Shown one piece after another: positions 42,772-53,025 of a stretch of 64,000 nt of DNA. The DNA lies in contig JAKZHN010000033.1 in the NCBI GenBank assembly GCA_037179335.1, forward strand, positions 248,001-312,000, written 5' to 3'. Under the pieces are notes generated by a model, which searched no databases, was not told the origin of the DNA, and was given only the letters and a program-made list of their open reading frames with translations. The DNA comes from Cyclaneusma minus. Taxonomy: Eukaryota > Ascomycota > Leotiomycetes > Marthamycetales > Marthamycetaceae. Position 1 is the first letter of the stretch. Each line of letters opens with the position of its first letter. A program made the translations under genes and the position numbers.

Positions 42772-45205
42772 CTAGGAGATCTCCATGCTATCATCTTCAT
42801 CGTCCAGATCAGCCTCCGATTCATCCATGGCTTGGCCCCGGTCACTGGCGGCGCTCGTCTTGCGTGAGACCCCTACGACTCCAAAGCGACCACCGCCCAG
42901 ACCGCCCACAACCTCCAGCTCCTCGCCACCAACCACGCGCCCCTCCATGTCTATCTCTTGCGAGAGTTCGACAAGTGCTGAGCGTGGCAGTTTCAGGAAA
43001 CCCGACGTACGAACGACCCGACCCCAGTGCAGAAGGCAGAACTGTGCAGCTCGTCTTCGCAACCAGTCTTCGCTAGCAATGTTTGCACAGTGCCAGATGG
43101 TGCAGGCGTGTTCGACGTCGAGTTCCTTGGAAAGCCGGTTGACGCAGAGGAGACGAAGGTGAGGCATATTGTAAATATTGGACATTACAAGCATTCCAGC
43201 CACATCACTCAGATCAGCACCATCCTCTGGATGAATGCTGTCAGTGTACAGATAGTAGAGGAATGCCTTAACCACGGGATAAGGCTCGGGGATATGCATC
43301 TTCTTGGTGTGAAATTCAGCCATTTGCGCATTCCAGAGACGAGTAAAATGAGGCCATCGAGCCTGAAGGATGAGGCGGTGGACATGGATTGGAGCTGACG
43401 TAGAAGCATCGGGAGGAAGCCAAGTCTGATCGGCCTGTGAATCATAAGTGTATCTCGAGGAAGTCTCGTCGTCCCAGTCCTCGTCTTCGCGATTTGCGGT
43501 GATTGTAAAGTCAGTACCACTTCCAGCCTCTGGGGGCTTGTTGAACAGTTTCGACAGATCCGAACCGAGGCCCTTTGATGGCTCAACGTTGAAGCGATTT
43601 GCTGCGGACCGAGAAGGCCGGGAAAGTTCTTGGACTGCTGGGGCTTGGTTGTTGCCAAGCAGTCCGAACTTCTTCAAATCAACTTCCATAATGTCGCTCA
43701 AGTATTCCTCACCGAGGTTGCCAGACCCATCCTGCATGTCAACGGCGCATCCCAGTAGCCAGGCTTTGGTTCCTTCTTCATTCATGGTGCAGTAGTGCCA
43801 TCTGTAGCCAGGACGGAAGAATTCGCGACCATCTGCAAGCTTGTGCCATCGGAGTGCGTCGAGCTCCAGGGAAGAAAGGGACGTCTCATGGTGCATGATG
43901 TTTGCAGAGGGCGTGACAAAATCCAGCATGGTACCAGAGGTGTAAACATGGAAATGCGTGCCTGAAGTCTGCGAGGGGACGTTGGGACCCGAAACAAACC
44001 TGAGAGAGGAAATAGCTCCAGGAGCAATTTGAGGTGGTGGAGTGAGCCCGAAGGATACAGGATTGACCTGTACACTTGACGAATTGGCTGCATATCCCGA
44101 ACTACCCACCACAGGAGGGGGCAAGTAAGGGGGTCGATTTGAGCGCGCACTACCAGTATGACGGCCCAGGGAGCCAACGGTTGGAGGTGCTTCGAAAGCT
44201 GGGCTGCCCTTGAGGTCGAGCCATCCGATCGACTCGGTTTTGTGCGTCTCCGGAGTCAGCCCACCAAATACCCAAATTCGGTCATCCTATGAACAGTCAG
44301 CTTCGGTGTTGGACAAGCCAACAGATATCTCAAGTCCTTTACATATTCTTCCAAGCAATGCGGATTTGCAACATACCCATATGAAAGCGGTGTGGTCGTA
44401 TCTTCCCACGAATCGCCATGCCCTGGACCAGGTGTATGTCTTGAGGTCCAAGTAGCAGATATCGTCGAGTACATGCGCTTGATCCGACCCCACCGAGCCT
44501 GTCAAACCGCCCACGATGAATAACTTGTCTTCGTGAAGGACCTGTATGAAATTAGCCTTGTACAAGGACGCTGGCAGAGCGCCGGTTTCCAACGTACGGC
44601 AGCATGTCTTGCGCGGCCTTTGGGAATTGGTCCAGATACAGCTGGCTGGGTCCAGTGAGCAGTATTCAAATCGAATATGACGAGATCGCTGAGATGTGTT
44701 CTGTGCTCGTTCTCTCCGCCGAAGACAAGCAATTTGTTTCCTTGGTACAGAGTCGCTGTGTGTCCCATGCGTACGCCAGGAATGTCGCCGTAGTTGTCGA
44801 CCAAGCTCCATTGGTGGCTGATCATATCGAGTCGGAGAACATGGTTGTAGACTGCTTTTTGTTAGCATGAGTCGTATGAAGTTGGTGGGTGTAGGTACCT
44901 TCGTCGGTGTACTGATCAAAGCCGCCGAAAGCGTAAATCTGGTTGTTTCCACAGAAGGTTACGGAGGCATTCACGAGACAGGCCGGACGCTGACCAACGG
45001 TCCGGGTGACTTTGGGTCGATAGCCATCGGCGGGCTGGCGATTCTTCAGCGGCGAGTTGGGCATCAGGAAGGTGTTATTTGACGAGGCTGTCGAACTTGG
45101 AGTGTGATTCGAGGTGGCAGCGCTGCCGTTGTTGTTGCTGCCAGCCATGCTGGCGCCGAACAAGGAGCCGGAAGTCATGGCAGCCGGTGTAGATGGCAGC
45201 ACCAT
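42772..45205 (-). CDS. Kelch-repeat and BTB domain protein (Ral2-like)
   Basis: The four-exon model on the minus strand joins 45205-44899, 44851-44598, 44541-44377 and 44286-42772 and gives 746 residues. All introns are short with GT..AG borders and fitting phases. Residues ~65-270 hold kelch blades: IYAFGGFDQYTDEVYNHVLR, KLLVFGGENEHRTHLSDL, KLFIVGGLTG and RIWVFGGLTPE. A BTB-like domain follows at ~541-641, with ADQTWLPPDA, then HVHRLILQARWPHF and a BACK-like helical part. The order kelch then BTB resembles fission yeast Ral2, which supports Ras activation and cell shape. Orthology is inferred. It could instead be a substrate adaptor of a Cul3-type ligase. The C-terminus is acidic. No break is seen. 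Confidence 0.85.
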
Positions 45206-45572
45206 GGTCTTGAGGGCATTTCAGTTGCGAAAAGCGATGGTGGTGAAGTTGCAGTTCACAAGTGAATCGTGGGGGAAGGCTGCGGAGGCCGGGCTGATTG
45301 CGTAAATCTTGGCCTGGTCCGAGCGTCCCAGTCACGTGCCGCGCCGCTAGATTTGAAGTTCGGTCCTCTTGTCTCTGCCGATTGCGCGATGCCTGTCGAG
45401 TCCATCCGTACCTATTCAATCAATCAATTAGTTTCGATTATTTTGCCTTACAAGGCCCGGAAGAACGCCTTTCAGACATTGTGCTCTGACTCTCCTCATC
45501 CTTCCAGGCGCTACCCTTTCTCGTCGAGTCGTCCGTTTACACCAACGCGTCTCCATCTGCCCAACCGGCATT
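45206..45572. promoter_or_regulatory. Divergent promoter region of the kelch-BTB and HhH genes
   Basis: These 367 bp separate two divergent start codons and should contain both promoters. A doubled CAATCAAT near 45418 and pyrimidine-rich stretches near 45480-45560 are seen; there is no TATA box. Confidence 0.5.
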
Positions 45573-47422
45573 ATGATCCAAGCAAAGGTCATTGAGTCCA
45601 CCGACTTCAAGGCTGCTCTAGGCAGATACGATGGCCTCGTCTCGGAGCTGAACAAAAAGTGTGAGTGAAGAGCACCGTGTATTTCCTACAGAAGGACGCC
45701 CTTCCCGGGACTGCTCCTTAATTCTGTAGTCTGTTTCTTCTCGTCTTTACCCTGGTTTGTCGGCCTATATCTTTGAACCAGTTGCTAACGCCTTTATCCT
45801 GAAACCAGCCAAGAACGGCACTCCACTAGAGAAGCTCGACCACTTTCGATATGTTGAGGCACCCGGCCGTTTTGCTGTCGATCATCATGATACGGCTCAC
45901 CATGATCAGAAGAAAGCAGTGCCTCTCGAGTTGGACGATTTGAAGAAGTTGATGGAGTGGAAGCTGTAAGAACATTTCTGTTCTTTCGTCTGTCGGAGAA
46001 TCTTCTCTCAGTGCTGTTTCCAATTGTTTTCCATTCCAAATCTCCTCTATCGCTGGCCTTGTACTGTTCCCGGCAACCGTGGATGCAGTGGCATATGGCC
46101 CAGGATCGACAGGGCATAGATGCTAGTAGTCTATCTTGCTACTTTCAACTGTTTGGATTACTTCTGGTTCTCTGAATGTGTTGCAAGTCCCCAATCACTT
46201 GGCAGTTCCAAATATCTCGAATTTGACTCGGGTATTCACATTGACTTTGGATATTTCAAATGACTTGGCGTCTTCCCAATCACTTGTACTGTTCATAACA
46301 ACCTGGACTTTTTATTTCTTTTGTTGGGGGGGTGGGCTCTCAGAACTGAGATCCGCATGTTCCCACTGCTCCTGTGGGGTTAACGGTTGCTTGTTTGCCT
46401 GCAAAGCTTTTCCACACTAGTTAGCCTCTGAGCCGAGGTTCACTCGCATTAGCCGAGGTTCACTCGCATTAGCCGAGGTTCACTCGCATTAGCCGAGATT
46501 CACTGGCGTTATAATGCCCAGATGTATTGTGGTTAGCCGAGATTCGCTAGTATTAGCCGGAACTCACTAGCATTGACCGAGATCCACTAGCGTGAGTGTA
46601 CTGCACATATTGGCGTCTTTTGCCCGACTCCCTTTAGTTCTGTTCTGTAATATATTTATTCTCGTCTCTGTATTCATCATGCCTGACCCCGGCACCCCTG
46701 ACCCTCAACCGTGATGGATCGTGATCTCAGTGGATCAGGTTTGTGCTCCATCTTTGTACCTTTGTCTTTGCAAACTGCATCCTGATTTGGCATTATTAGC
46801 TGACAACTTTAGAACTCATGGCCACTACCGTCCTACCTTGCCTGCTCTCACCGCCTCCAATACTCCGGCTTCAGTCACCTCAATCACCAAGAAAGCTTTC
46901 TCCAGCCTTTCAGATGACGATGGCATGCAACTACCGAATGTCATGAAAGCAATCAAGACCCTCTGCGATCTCAGGGGTGTTGGTCCCGCTACCGCTTCTC
47001 TGATCCTATCTCTCAATGACCCGCATTATGTTCCATTCTTTAGCGACGAGCTATACTGGTGGCTTTGCTGCAAAGGCAAAAAAGACAAGATTAATTACAA
47101 CCTCAAGGAATATGAACGGCTTCTTGGAGAATGCAGATCCCTGTACGATTCCAAGAAGTTCGAAGCTATCGATGTCGAAAGGGTTGCGTATGTGTTGATG
47201 AAAGAGACCGAAGGACAGGACGAAAGAAACGAGACTCCAGAGAAAAAGGGGGAGGCAGCTAAGAACAAGCCCGTGACCAAATCCAAGGAACCCAAGGAAC
47301 CACCAAAGTCAGAGGAACCGCAGAAGTCTACCAGTGAGGCGAACAACAAGAGGAAAATTACCAAGGATTCGACTTCGACAGAAGAGCCCAATTTGAGACG
47401 CTCCAAAAGGAACAAGTCCTGA
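45573..47422 (+). CDS. Conserved fungal helix-hairpin-helix protein with a very large intron
   Basis: The model joins 45573-45660, 45809-45965 and 46813-47422, 284 residues. The N-terminal part contains LGRYDGLVSELNKK and GTPLEKLDHFRYVEAP. The join at intron 2 restores LKKLMEWKL-THGHYRPTLP, which is the continuous order I know from homologous fungal hypothetical proteins. Residues ~130-150 carry a DNA-glycosylase-type hairpin, LRGVGPATASLILS, followed by FFSDELYWWLCC. The tail is Lys/Glu/Pro-rich with RRSKRNKS at the end, likely nuclear. The biochemical role is unknown. Intron 2 is 847 nt with donor GTAAGA and a CTGAC..TTTAG end, more than ten times the usual size, and is filled with repeats. 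Confidence 0.75.
46180..46320. repeat. 19-bp repeat traces inside intron 2 of the HhH gene
   Basis: Degenerate copies such as AAGTCCCCAATCACTTGGC, GGATATTTCAAATGACTTGG and TTCCCAATCACTTG show the family also seen at 8 kb and 51-52 kb. Confidence 0.6.
46432..46595. repeat. 20-bp tandem repeat inside intron 2 of the HhH gene
   Basis: The unit AGCCGAGGTTCACTCGCATT occurs three times exactly in tandem from ~46432, followed by about four diverged copies (AGCCGAGATTCACTGGCGTT, AGCCGAGATTCGCTAGTATT and others). A ~26-bp interruption lies at 46509-46534. Confidence 0.85.
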
Positions 47423-48043
47423 TTCGACGGTTGATTTCGGATTTTTTACGACGACACTTCGAAATCCTAGACTTCCGGGACCAATTTTTACACAAGAATC
47501 ACCAAAAGTCACGAACGAAATGTTTACTTACGGAGCCAGTCCGCAAAGGACAGAAAGACGTTTGATTGCTAGTGAGATGATGCAAGTCCCGGCTATTCAT
47601 CTGGTATGAACACGAGAGGATATCTAAGAAAGAAACTCACGGCTGCGAAAATCCATTGCAAGTATGCAGGAACGCGCCCTCCGGCCACTCTATGTTGGAA
47701 ATCATAGACCCACAGTTGACAGTTGCGCTCAAACGACTCAGGGGTATCTCTCCGATCCAAGTCCTTGATGCCAGCGCTGCGTTAAGAATATATCGAAAAG
47801 TGGACTGCCAAGATTGGAAGAAAAGGAAAAAAGAAAAATGGTACAAGGCTTTGAACTCGTGATTCTTGCCCAAAGTGCATGGATCCGCCTGATGGGATCC
47901 GTGAAGTCTGTCGAGTTGGCTCCGGCTCTATCGCTTTCCTAGCCAAAAGGTTATCCAAGCTCTCATTCTTCTTCCGATGCAGAGCTTGGTTCAAATTCGG
48001 AATTGGAATCCTGAATGGGCTGCTCTGGCGTGGAATGTGGTCC
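47423..48043. other. Intergenic DNA between convergent genes
   Basis: This is the 3' flank of the HhH gene and of the 840-residue gene, which converge. No further gene or repeat was recognised. Confidence 0.45.
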
Positions 48044-50683
48044 TTAGCCGGGGTTTTGGGAGTTGCCATGGAGGCAAAGTTGATCGTATTCCTCATCCAA
48101 GCCCTCTTCGACTTCCTGAACGCCTGCATCCAAGAGTGCTGTCAGTTCATCCTCCCACTCCTCCCGGACCGGTTCAGAAATCTGTACAGGCTCGGGCTGC
48201 GGCTGCTGCTCCGCCAAGTTGGCATCATTGACTTGATGTGGTACCACGCTCTGGCCAATCTCAGGCCCACCCTGAGGCTCTGATCGAGACTGTTCCAGCT
48301 CCCACTGCCTTGGCGCTGGTGGATTCACATTGAAGTTGTCATGACCGTGTCCTTGCTCGACTTGAGCGGGCATTGTTGAAGGAAAGGCGTCAGCGCTCGC
48401 AAGGAACTGGCCAAAGTCGAATTGCGCGATGTCATCCGGAGCGAGTTCGAATTGTTCTTCAGCCTGGATGGGTGCATGTGTCTGAGAGTGCTGTGCCTGC
48501 ATATCGCTGAGGCCGAACTGGAACGGGTCTTCCTCAATCGATTGCATCAGAGCTGGCTGGGCTACCCGTTGTCCTTGGTACGATGGTGACTCAGTAGCGG
48601 GCGGCATCTGGGCTGGTAGGAAGGGTTGTGGCGTTTCAGCCGCTCCGAAAGGCAGAGCCGGTTCTGGGCCTGCCTGGTGAGGGCTATGATCCCAGGATAC
48701 TCCTACCATGAAGTCCTCAACTCCCATAGCTGGCTGGCTTGAAGCCGAAGAAGACATGAAAGCCCGAGGAGCTGGAGAATACATTCCTTGATTGGTAGCC
48801 TCGTGATTGATCCGTCCTTGATGAGGGCTATGTGCCTGGGAGACATCCATGTAAGTCTGACCCTGTCGCATCATGGGCTGTGGCAGATCCAGAGAAGACA
48901 TGTTCGCTAGAGGGGAAGAATGCCTGACTCGATGAGGCACAGAGACACCCGGCAGTCTGTAACTTCCGGCAGACGACTGTCTGGGGACAAAAGAGTTTAT
49001 CTGAGTTCGGCTCATTGGAGAAGATACCCTGGATGCTGCCCTCTGAGCTACGTCGCGGCTCGTCCGTCCTTGATATCCACCATAAGGCGAATATCTCTGT
49101 GCGGGGGGAGGCATCTGCATCCGTGGGATTGAAGTCGGAGCTTGTTGATGATGACCTGCCTCGTAGCCCTGCCGTCTATGAATTTCTCCGAAAAGCTGCG
49201 ATTCGGAGTATGGGGATTGCATATGAGCTCGACTCATTGGACGAGATTGACCGATCTGAGCTACCCCATGATTCATCTGTTCATCAACAGGCGATGGTGC
49301 GAAAATGTCAGGATCGATAGGTGGAAGGCTCGCTGGGGAGTTTGTTACTCCTTGAGCTTCCCATTGACCCCTGCGTTCCGGAACAACTCCATAGGGCATG
49401 GGTTGTGGAGCTGGAGAAGGCATCTGAGTCGCAGGCGTACCCCTGGATACTGTGTAAGGCGAAAACCCTTGGTATCGAGAAGACATCTGCACCGGTGGAG
49501 GTGTACCGTAGTTGAACTGCGCCGGACGTGCTTCAGAATGCATTGGCGTCCAGGCCCCTTCGAGATTCATCGATTCCTGAACCCTCTCGGGCTCCTCGAA
49601 CCGTCCGTGTTGCTCATAGACCATCTGCTGGTGACCTTCTCGAAAACGCGATGGGTCGTTGCCTGCTTCACCATAGTGGTTCTGGTAGTAAGGGATCTGA
49701 GGCACGTCGCTCTGGATTCCAGCGGGTTCCGGATATGTCGAGGCTTGCCGTGGATGGTCCTGGTAGGGGCTCTGGTGAGTGAAGTCGCCTTGGTGCGCTG
49801 TGCCGTTCTGGTGCATCCAAGTTTGCTCTGGAAGGACTGGGAAAGCACCCGAGTAATCGAAGTTGGCCTGACTTGCTTCACCATGGTGAGACGCTGGAAT
49901 TCCCTGGAAAAAGTCTTGAGGCGGCGTCATCATTCTCGGAAATGGGTCGCCATATTGATGTTGGCGATGATGATGCGGGAAAGGCGGCTGGAACTCGTTC
50001 GGTGATAGCTGTTGTCCAAGAGCCGCATAAGCTGCTTCACCATCAGCTGACTGAATGCCATACGCTTGAGCATCCCTTGGTCTCCAAGCCATGCCTCCTT
50101 GACCGGTATTCGGAGGGTTCTGGACGTCCGGATCAAACAGAATGTCTGCCAGAGAGTCGCGTCGCGCTCCTTGAGGAGTTCCGTCAGCCGGTCCGCCAAC
50201 ATGAGTACCTCCTGGTTGAGGAGCGGCCGCTCCAGCATCGACTCTCTTGCGATGGTTTCTCTTAGGAGTACCATCCGGATTGAACTTCGCGGTTGCTGCC
50301 CTTCTGCTCTTGGCCGGCTTCAGACCTTCTGGATTGTACCTATGAACCATCGTCAGCAAAAGTATACCTTTGTACTGCTCTTCTTATTCGCTCACGATAC
50401 CCCTACCTCACACCAGCAGCCCGCATCTCTGGCTCCACACCCACAGCATCACTTACTCGGGATCAGTTCCATAGCGGCCCCAGACGTAGTGTATCGTACT
50501 CAGCGTCACCATGTGTCCGCCTGGCCGATGGTTCGAGAGATCATTCGGGTCGTATGGGTCCTCCTCGCCGCTGTTGAAGCGTTGAAGGAAGGCGGCCAGT
50601 ATGTCGGCATTGCTGTCTCCACGGATGCGCGCGGCGATGATGAATTCGATCTCCTCCTTGGAGAGCTTCTTCGTACCAACCAT
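48044..50683 (-). CDS. Q/P/S-rich 840-residue protein with a short conserved N-terminal domain
   Basis: The two-exon model on the minus strand joins 50683-50457 and 50339-48044. The intron has donor GTAAGT and acceptor ATAG, with a phase 2 join giving YGTDPE-YNPEGLKPAKSRR. Residues 1-76 (MVGTKKLSKEEIEFIIAARI, then ADILAAFLQRFN and TLSTIHYVWGRYG) look like a compact helical domain. The next ~690 residues are low in complexity and rich in Gln, Pro, Ser, Met and His, and the C-terminus is acidic (DELTALLDAGVQEVEEGLDE). This layout suggests a nuclear regulator with an activation-like disordered region, but I do not recognise the family. Two degenerate pieces of this gene occur elsewhere in the window, at 8302-8513 and ~55797-55927. 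Confidence 0.75.
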
Positions 50684-50724
50684 GTCGTGAAGATGTCGCG
50701 TGGATGAAAAGAGTACGTGAAGTT

Positions 50725-51250
50725 GGGGTTTCTTGAAAGACTGTGTTGCGATTGTCTATGGAGGAGGTATCAAAGGAAGTGGTAGGAGCGGCGGACGAAG
50801 GTCGTATGGGAGTTGCGGCTCTTGGGCGTCGGTCTTGCCGTCGGGTCGCCGTCGCCCCGATGTCGCAGGGTCGCAACGAGGTCGCGGTGTCGGGACGAGG
50901 TCGAGGTGTCGGGAAGAGGTCGCGGTGTCGCGAAGTTCCTTGAAAGAATGTGTTGCGGTGGTATCGAGAAGGTAACAAGGGATGTCGGAGTATGAGGAAG
51001 TAGGGGAGTGGAGTACTCGAGTGGCCCCTATTTGTAGCCGCCGACGGTAGCGAGGGGATTCACAGCTCGCTACGGCTATCGAACGCCGTAAGCGGCCGAA
51101 CTGTCGTGAATGGCTTCAACTATCGTGAATCGCATGTTCTCAGCTGCGATCTCGGAGCGCGTGTGAATCCCTTCTTCGCCGCCTACGGCGACTACAAATC
51201 GAGGCTGCGGGTAAACAATCACAACACAATCTTTCAAGAAACCCCTGAAT
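50725..51250. repeat. Direct and inverted repeats upstream of the 840-residue gene
   Basis: A ~35 bp segment (GTTTCTTGAAAGACTGTGTT with flanks) at 50725-50760 recurs in direct orientation at 50932-50968 and in inverted orientation at 51211-51247. Between the first two lies a GC-rich 19-bp unit (ACGAGGTCGCGGTGTCGGG) three times in tandem at 50876-50932. Confidence 0.7.
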
Positions 51251-51251
51251 T

Positions 51252-51480
51252 TGAATTCTCCCCAGTTACTTGAAGTATTTCTAGTTATTTCAGTTATTTC
51301 CAATTCCTTTGAATATTCCCAGTTACTTGAAGTATTTCTAGTGATTTCAGTTATTCCCAATTCCTTTGAATATTCCCAGTTAGCTGAAGTATTTCTAGTG
51401 ATTTCAGTTATTTCCAATTCCTTTCAATATTCCCAGTTACTTGAAGTATTTCCAGTAACTTCAGTTATCCCCGATTCCTT
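51252..51480. repeat. 57-bp higher-order repeat built from three 19-bp units
   Basis: The 57-bp period consists of CCCAGTTACTTGAAGTATT, TCTAGTTATTTCAGTTATT and TCCAATTCCTTTGAATATT and is repeated nearly four times. Each 19-mer is a variant of the dispersed 19-bp family. The block abuts the integrase fragment directly. Confidence 0.82.
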
Positions 51481-51770
51481 GTCCTTTCACGATAAGCTGG
51501 ACCATTCGCTCTACAATTCCGACACTCCAAGGAGCTTCGACTGGCGCTTTGATGTGGCATACTTGCCCTTCCGCCAACGCCTTCGCAAACTTTCCTTCAA
51601 TGAAGCATGACCCGTTGTCCGAGTAAGCACCTCTTGGCCACCCGTACGGTTTCACAACCTCTTCGCGGAAGAACTGTTCCGTCGCACGTGGCCCCATTCG
51701 GATTCTTTGTAGCCTTCGTCCAAATGTAACGGCTGCAGTAATCAACAATGACAAAGATGAAGCGAAGAGC
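51461..51770 (-). mobile_element. Gypsy-type retrotransposon integrase core fragment, frameshifted
   Basis: On the minus strand one frame gives RFIFVIVDYCSRYIWTKATK (first catalytic Asp), and the next frame continues with VVKPYGWPRGAYSDNGSCF (second Asp) and APWSVGIVERMVQLIVKG (catalytic Glu). The change of frame between these pieces means a frameshift. This is the DDE integrase core of an LTR element and is too short to be active. The rest of the element is absent. Confidence 0.75.
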
Positions 51771-52060
51771 AGTTGAGGGTAGAGAGCCTAAGGCTCGAAC
51801 TGAGCACCAATGGAGACAAGGAAATCACGAAAGAAGTCGCTTTCGCAGACAGGCTGGACCGGCTGGACATGATGCGTGAGATAGCCGCAGAGAAGCGGCT
51901 GGAGCAGCAAGCAGAATGGGCGGAGAGAACGGGAAGGAGGTTTGGTGTGACGTATTCGGTGGGCGACTTGGCTCTATTGAAGCGAAAAACAAAACATCCG
52001 CCGAAGATTCCAGCACGATGGAAAGGACCCTATATTGTCACAAAGGTCACGAAGGAAGAA
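51771..52060 (+). mobile_element. Gypsy-type integrase C-terminal fragment in opposite orientation
   Basis: The plus-strand frame reads ADRLDRLDMMREIAAEKRLE, then RRFGVTYSVGDLALLKRKTK and PARWKGPYIVTKVT. This resembles the segment after the integrase core in Gypsy polyproteins, with the GP-Y/F-like module RWKGPY. It lies head-to-head with the core fragment on the other strand, so the element was rearranged by inversion, or two insertions are joined. It runs directly into 19-bp repeats at ~52060. Confidence 0.7.
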
Positions 52061-52215
52061 GTATTCCCAGTTCCTTAAAGTGTTCTCAGTTACTTGAAGT
52101 ATTTCTAGTGACTTCAATCATCCCCAGTTACCTAAGGTATCCTCAGTGCCTTGAAGCATTTCCAGTTACCTGAAGTATCCCCGGTCACTTGAATTATCCA
52201 CGGTTACTTGAACTC
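52060..52215. repeat. 19-bp repeat block downstream of the integrase fragment
   Basis: Copies such as CAGTTACTTGAAGTATTTC, CAGTGCCTTGAAGCATTTC and CAGTTACCTGAAGTATCCC follow each other at ~19-bp spacing. Confidence 0.72.
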
Positions 52216-52297
52216 GCAATACACATTGAATAAACCCCCGCCTCGCTCACGCTCTCCATCTTCGCTTGCCCCTGTTCCAATCCGAGACCACGGAAGG

Positions 52298-52560
52298 AAT
52301 TCCAAATGATTGGGAGTATTCCAAGTGATTGTGAGTACCCAAATAACTGGGAATATTCCAAGTAATTGGGAGCATTTCAAATGATTCAGGGTATTCCGAA
52401 CAATTGGGAAACATTGCAAGTGACTGAGACTGAGAGTATTCTGAGTAATTGAGAGCGGTGTGAGTGATGGGGTCTATTCTAAGTGATCAGGAATGTTTCA
52501 AGTAATTGGGAATATCCCAAGTGATTTGGAGTATTCAAGTGATTGGGAATAATGGCCCCT
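52298..52560. repeat. 19-bp repeat block in opposite orientation
   Basis: GGGAATATTCCAAGTAATTG and GGGAGTATTCCAAGTGATTG type copies run for ~260 bp as the reverse complement of the AATTACTTGGAATATTCCC form. It ends next to the first copy of the two-exon family. Confidence 0.72.
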
Positions 52561-52607
52561 ATGATACCTAGTTAGAACTTGTCTAAAGCCAATGACAATC
52601 GACATAC

Positions 52608-52768
52608 CTGATTACGATTCGACAGACATCGAGGCGGCTCAGCATATGCTCATGCTCCTTGTGGTAGGCTCCAACGGCTTCCTCTGCTTCCAGTTTGGCG
52701 GCTGGGCTTCTTTTGTAAGTTTCTTCGTAGCGCCACTCTACGTTTGGGCACGAGTGCTCATTGCCCAT
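52608..52768 (-). pseudogene. Two-exon orphan family copy A, 5' exon only
   Basis: The minus-strand exon starts MGNEHSCPNVEWRYEETYKR and continues PAAKLEAEEAVGAYHK to RIVIR, with the phase 2 donor GTATGTCGATT that is also used in copy D. The second exon (GGKH..) is not found downstream; the 19-bp repeat block begins ~50 bp after the donor. The copy is therefore truncated by the repeat. Confidence 0.65.
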
Positions 52769-52817
52769 GCTGATTCGGTAGGAAAGGGTATGAGTGGCAA
52801 GGAGTTAGGGCCTAGGA

Positions 52818-53025
52818 GGTCTTTGGAACTAGGGGGCGGGAGACAGGGGCCTCAGCAAGCGCCTGACGGTCTGACCAGCGAGGTAGGCGTTGAGTGATCC
52901 TTGGGACTGAGAAGGGAGAGACAAAGGCATCAGCAGGCGCTTGACGGTCTGACCAGTGAGATAGGCGTTGAGTGATCTTTGGGGCTGAGAGGCGGGAGAC
53001 AAGGACCTCAGCAAGCGGCTGACCG
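52818..53025. repeat. 78-bp tandem repeat, about 2.7 copies
   Basis: The unit starts GATCTTTGGGGCTGAGAGGC and contains CTGACGGTCTGACCAG and GATAGGCGTTGAGT. Copies begin at ~52818, 52897 and 52975 and differ by scattered substitutions, many of them transitions. Confidence 0.82.

Noticed and set aside
46721..47422. Independent gene starting at 46721
   Set aside because: The N-terminus before 46813 does not match the family, while joining to exon 45809-45965 gives the expected continuous protein.
49142..50005. 287-codon plus-strand frame antisense to the 840-residue gene
   Set aside because: It is an antisense shadow created by the Q/P/S codon bias of the real gene.
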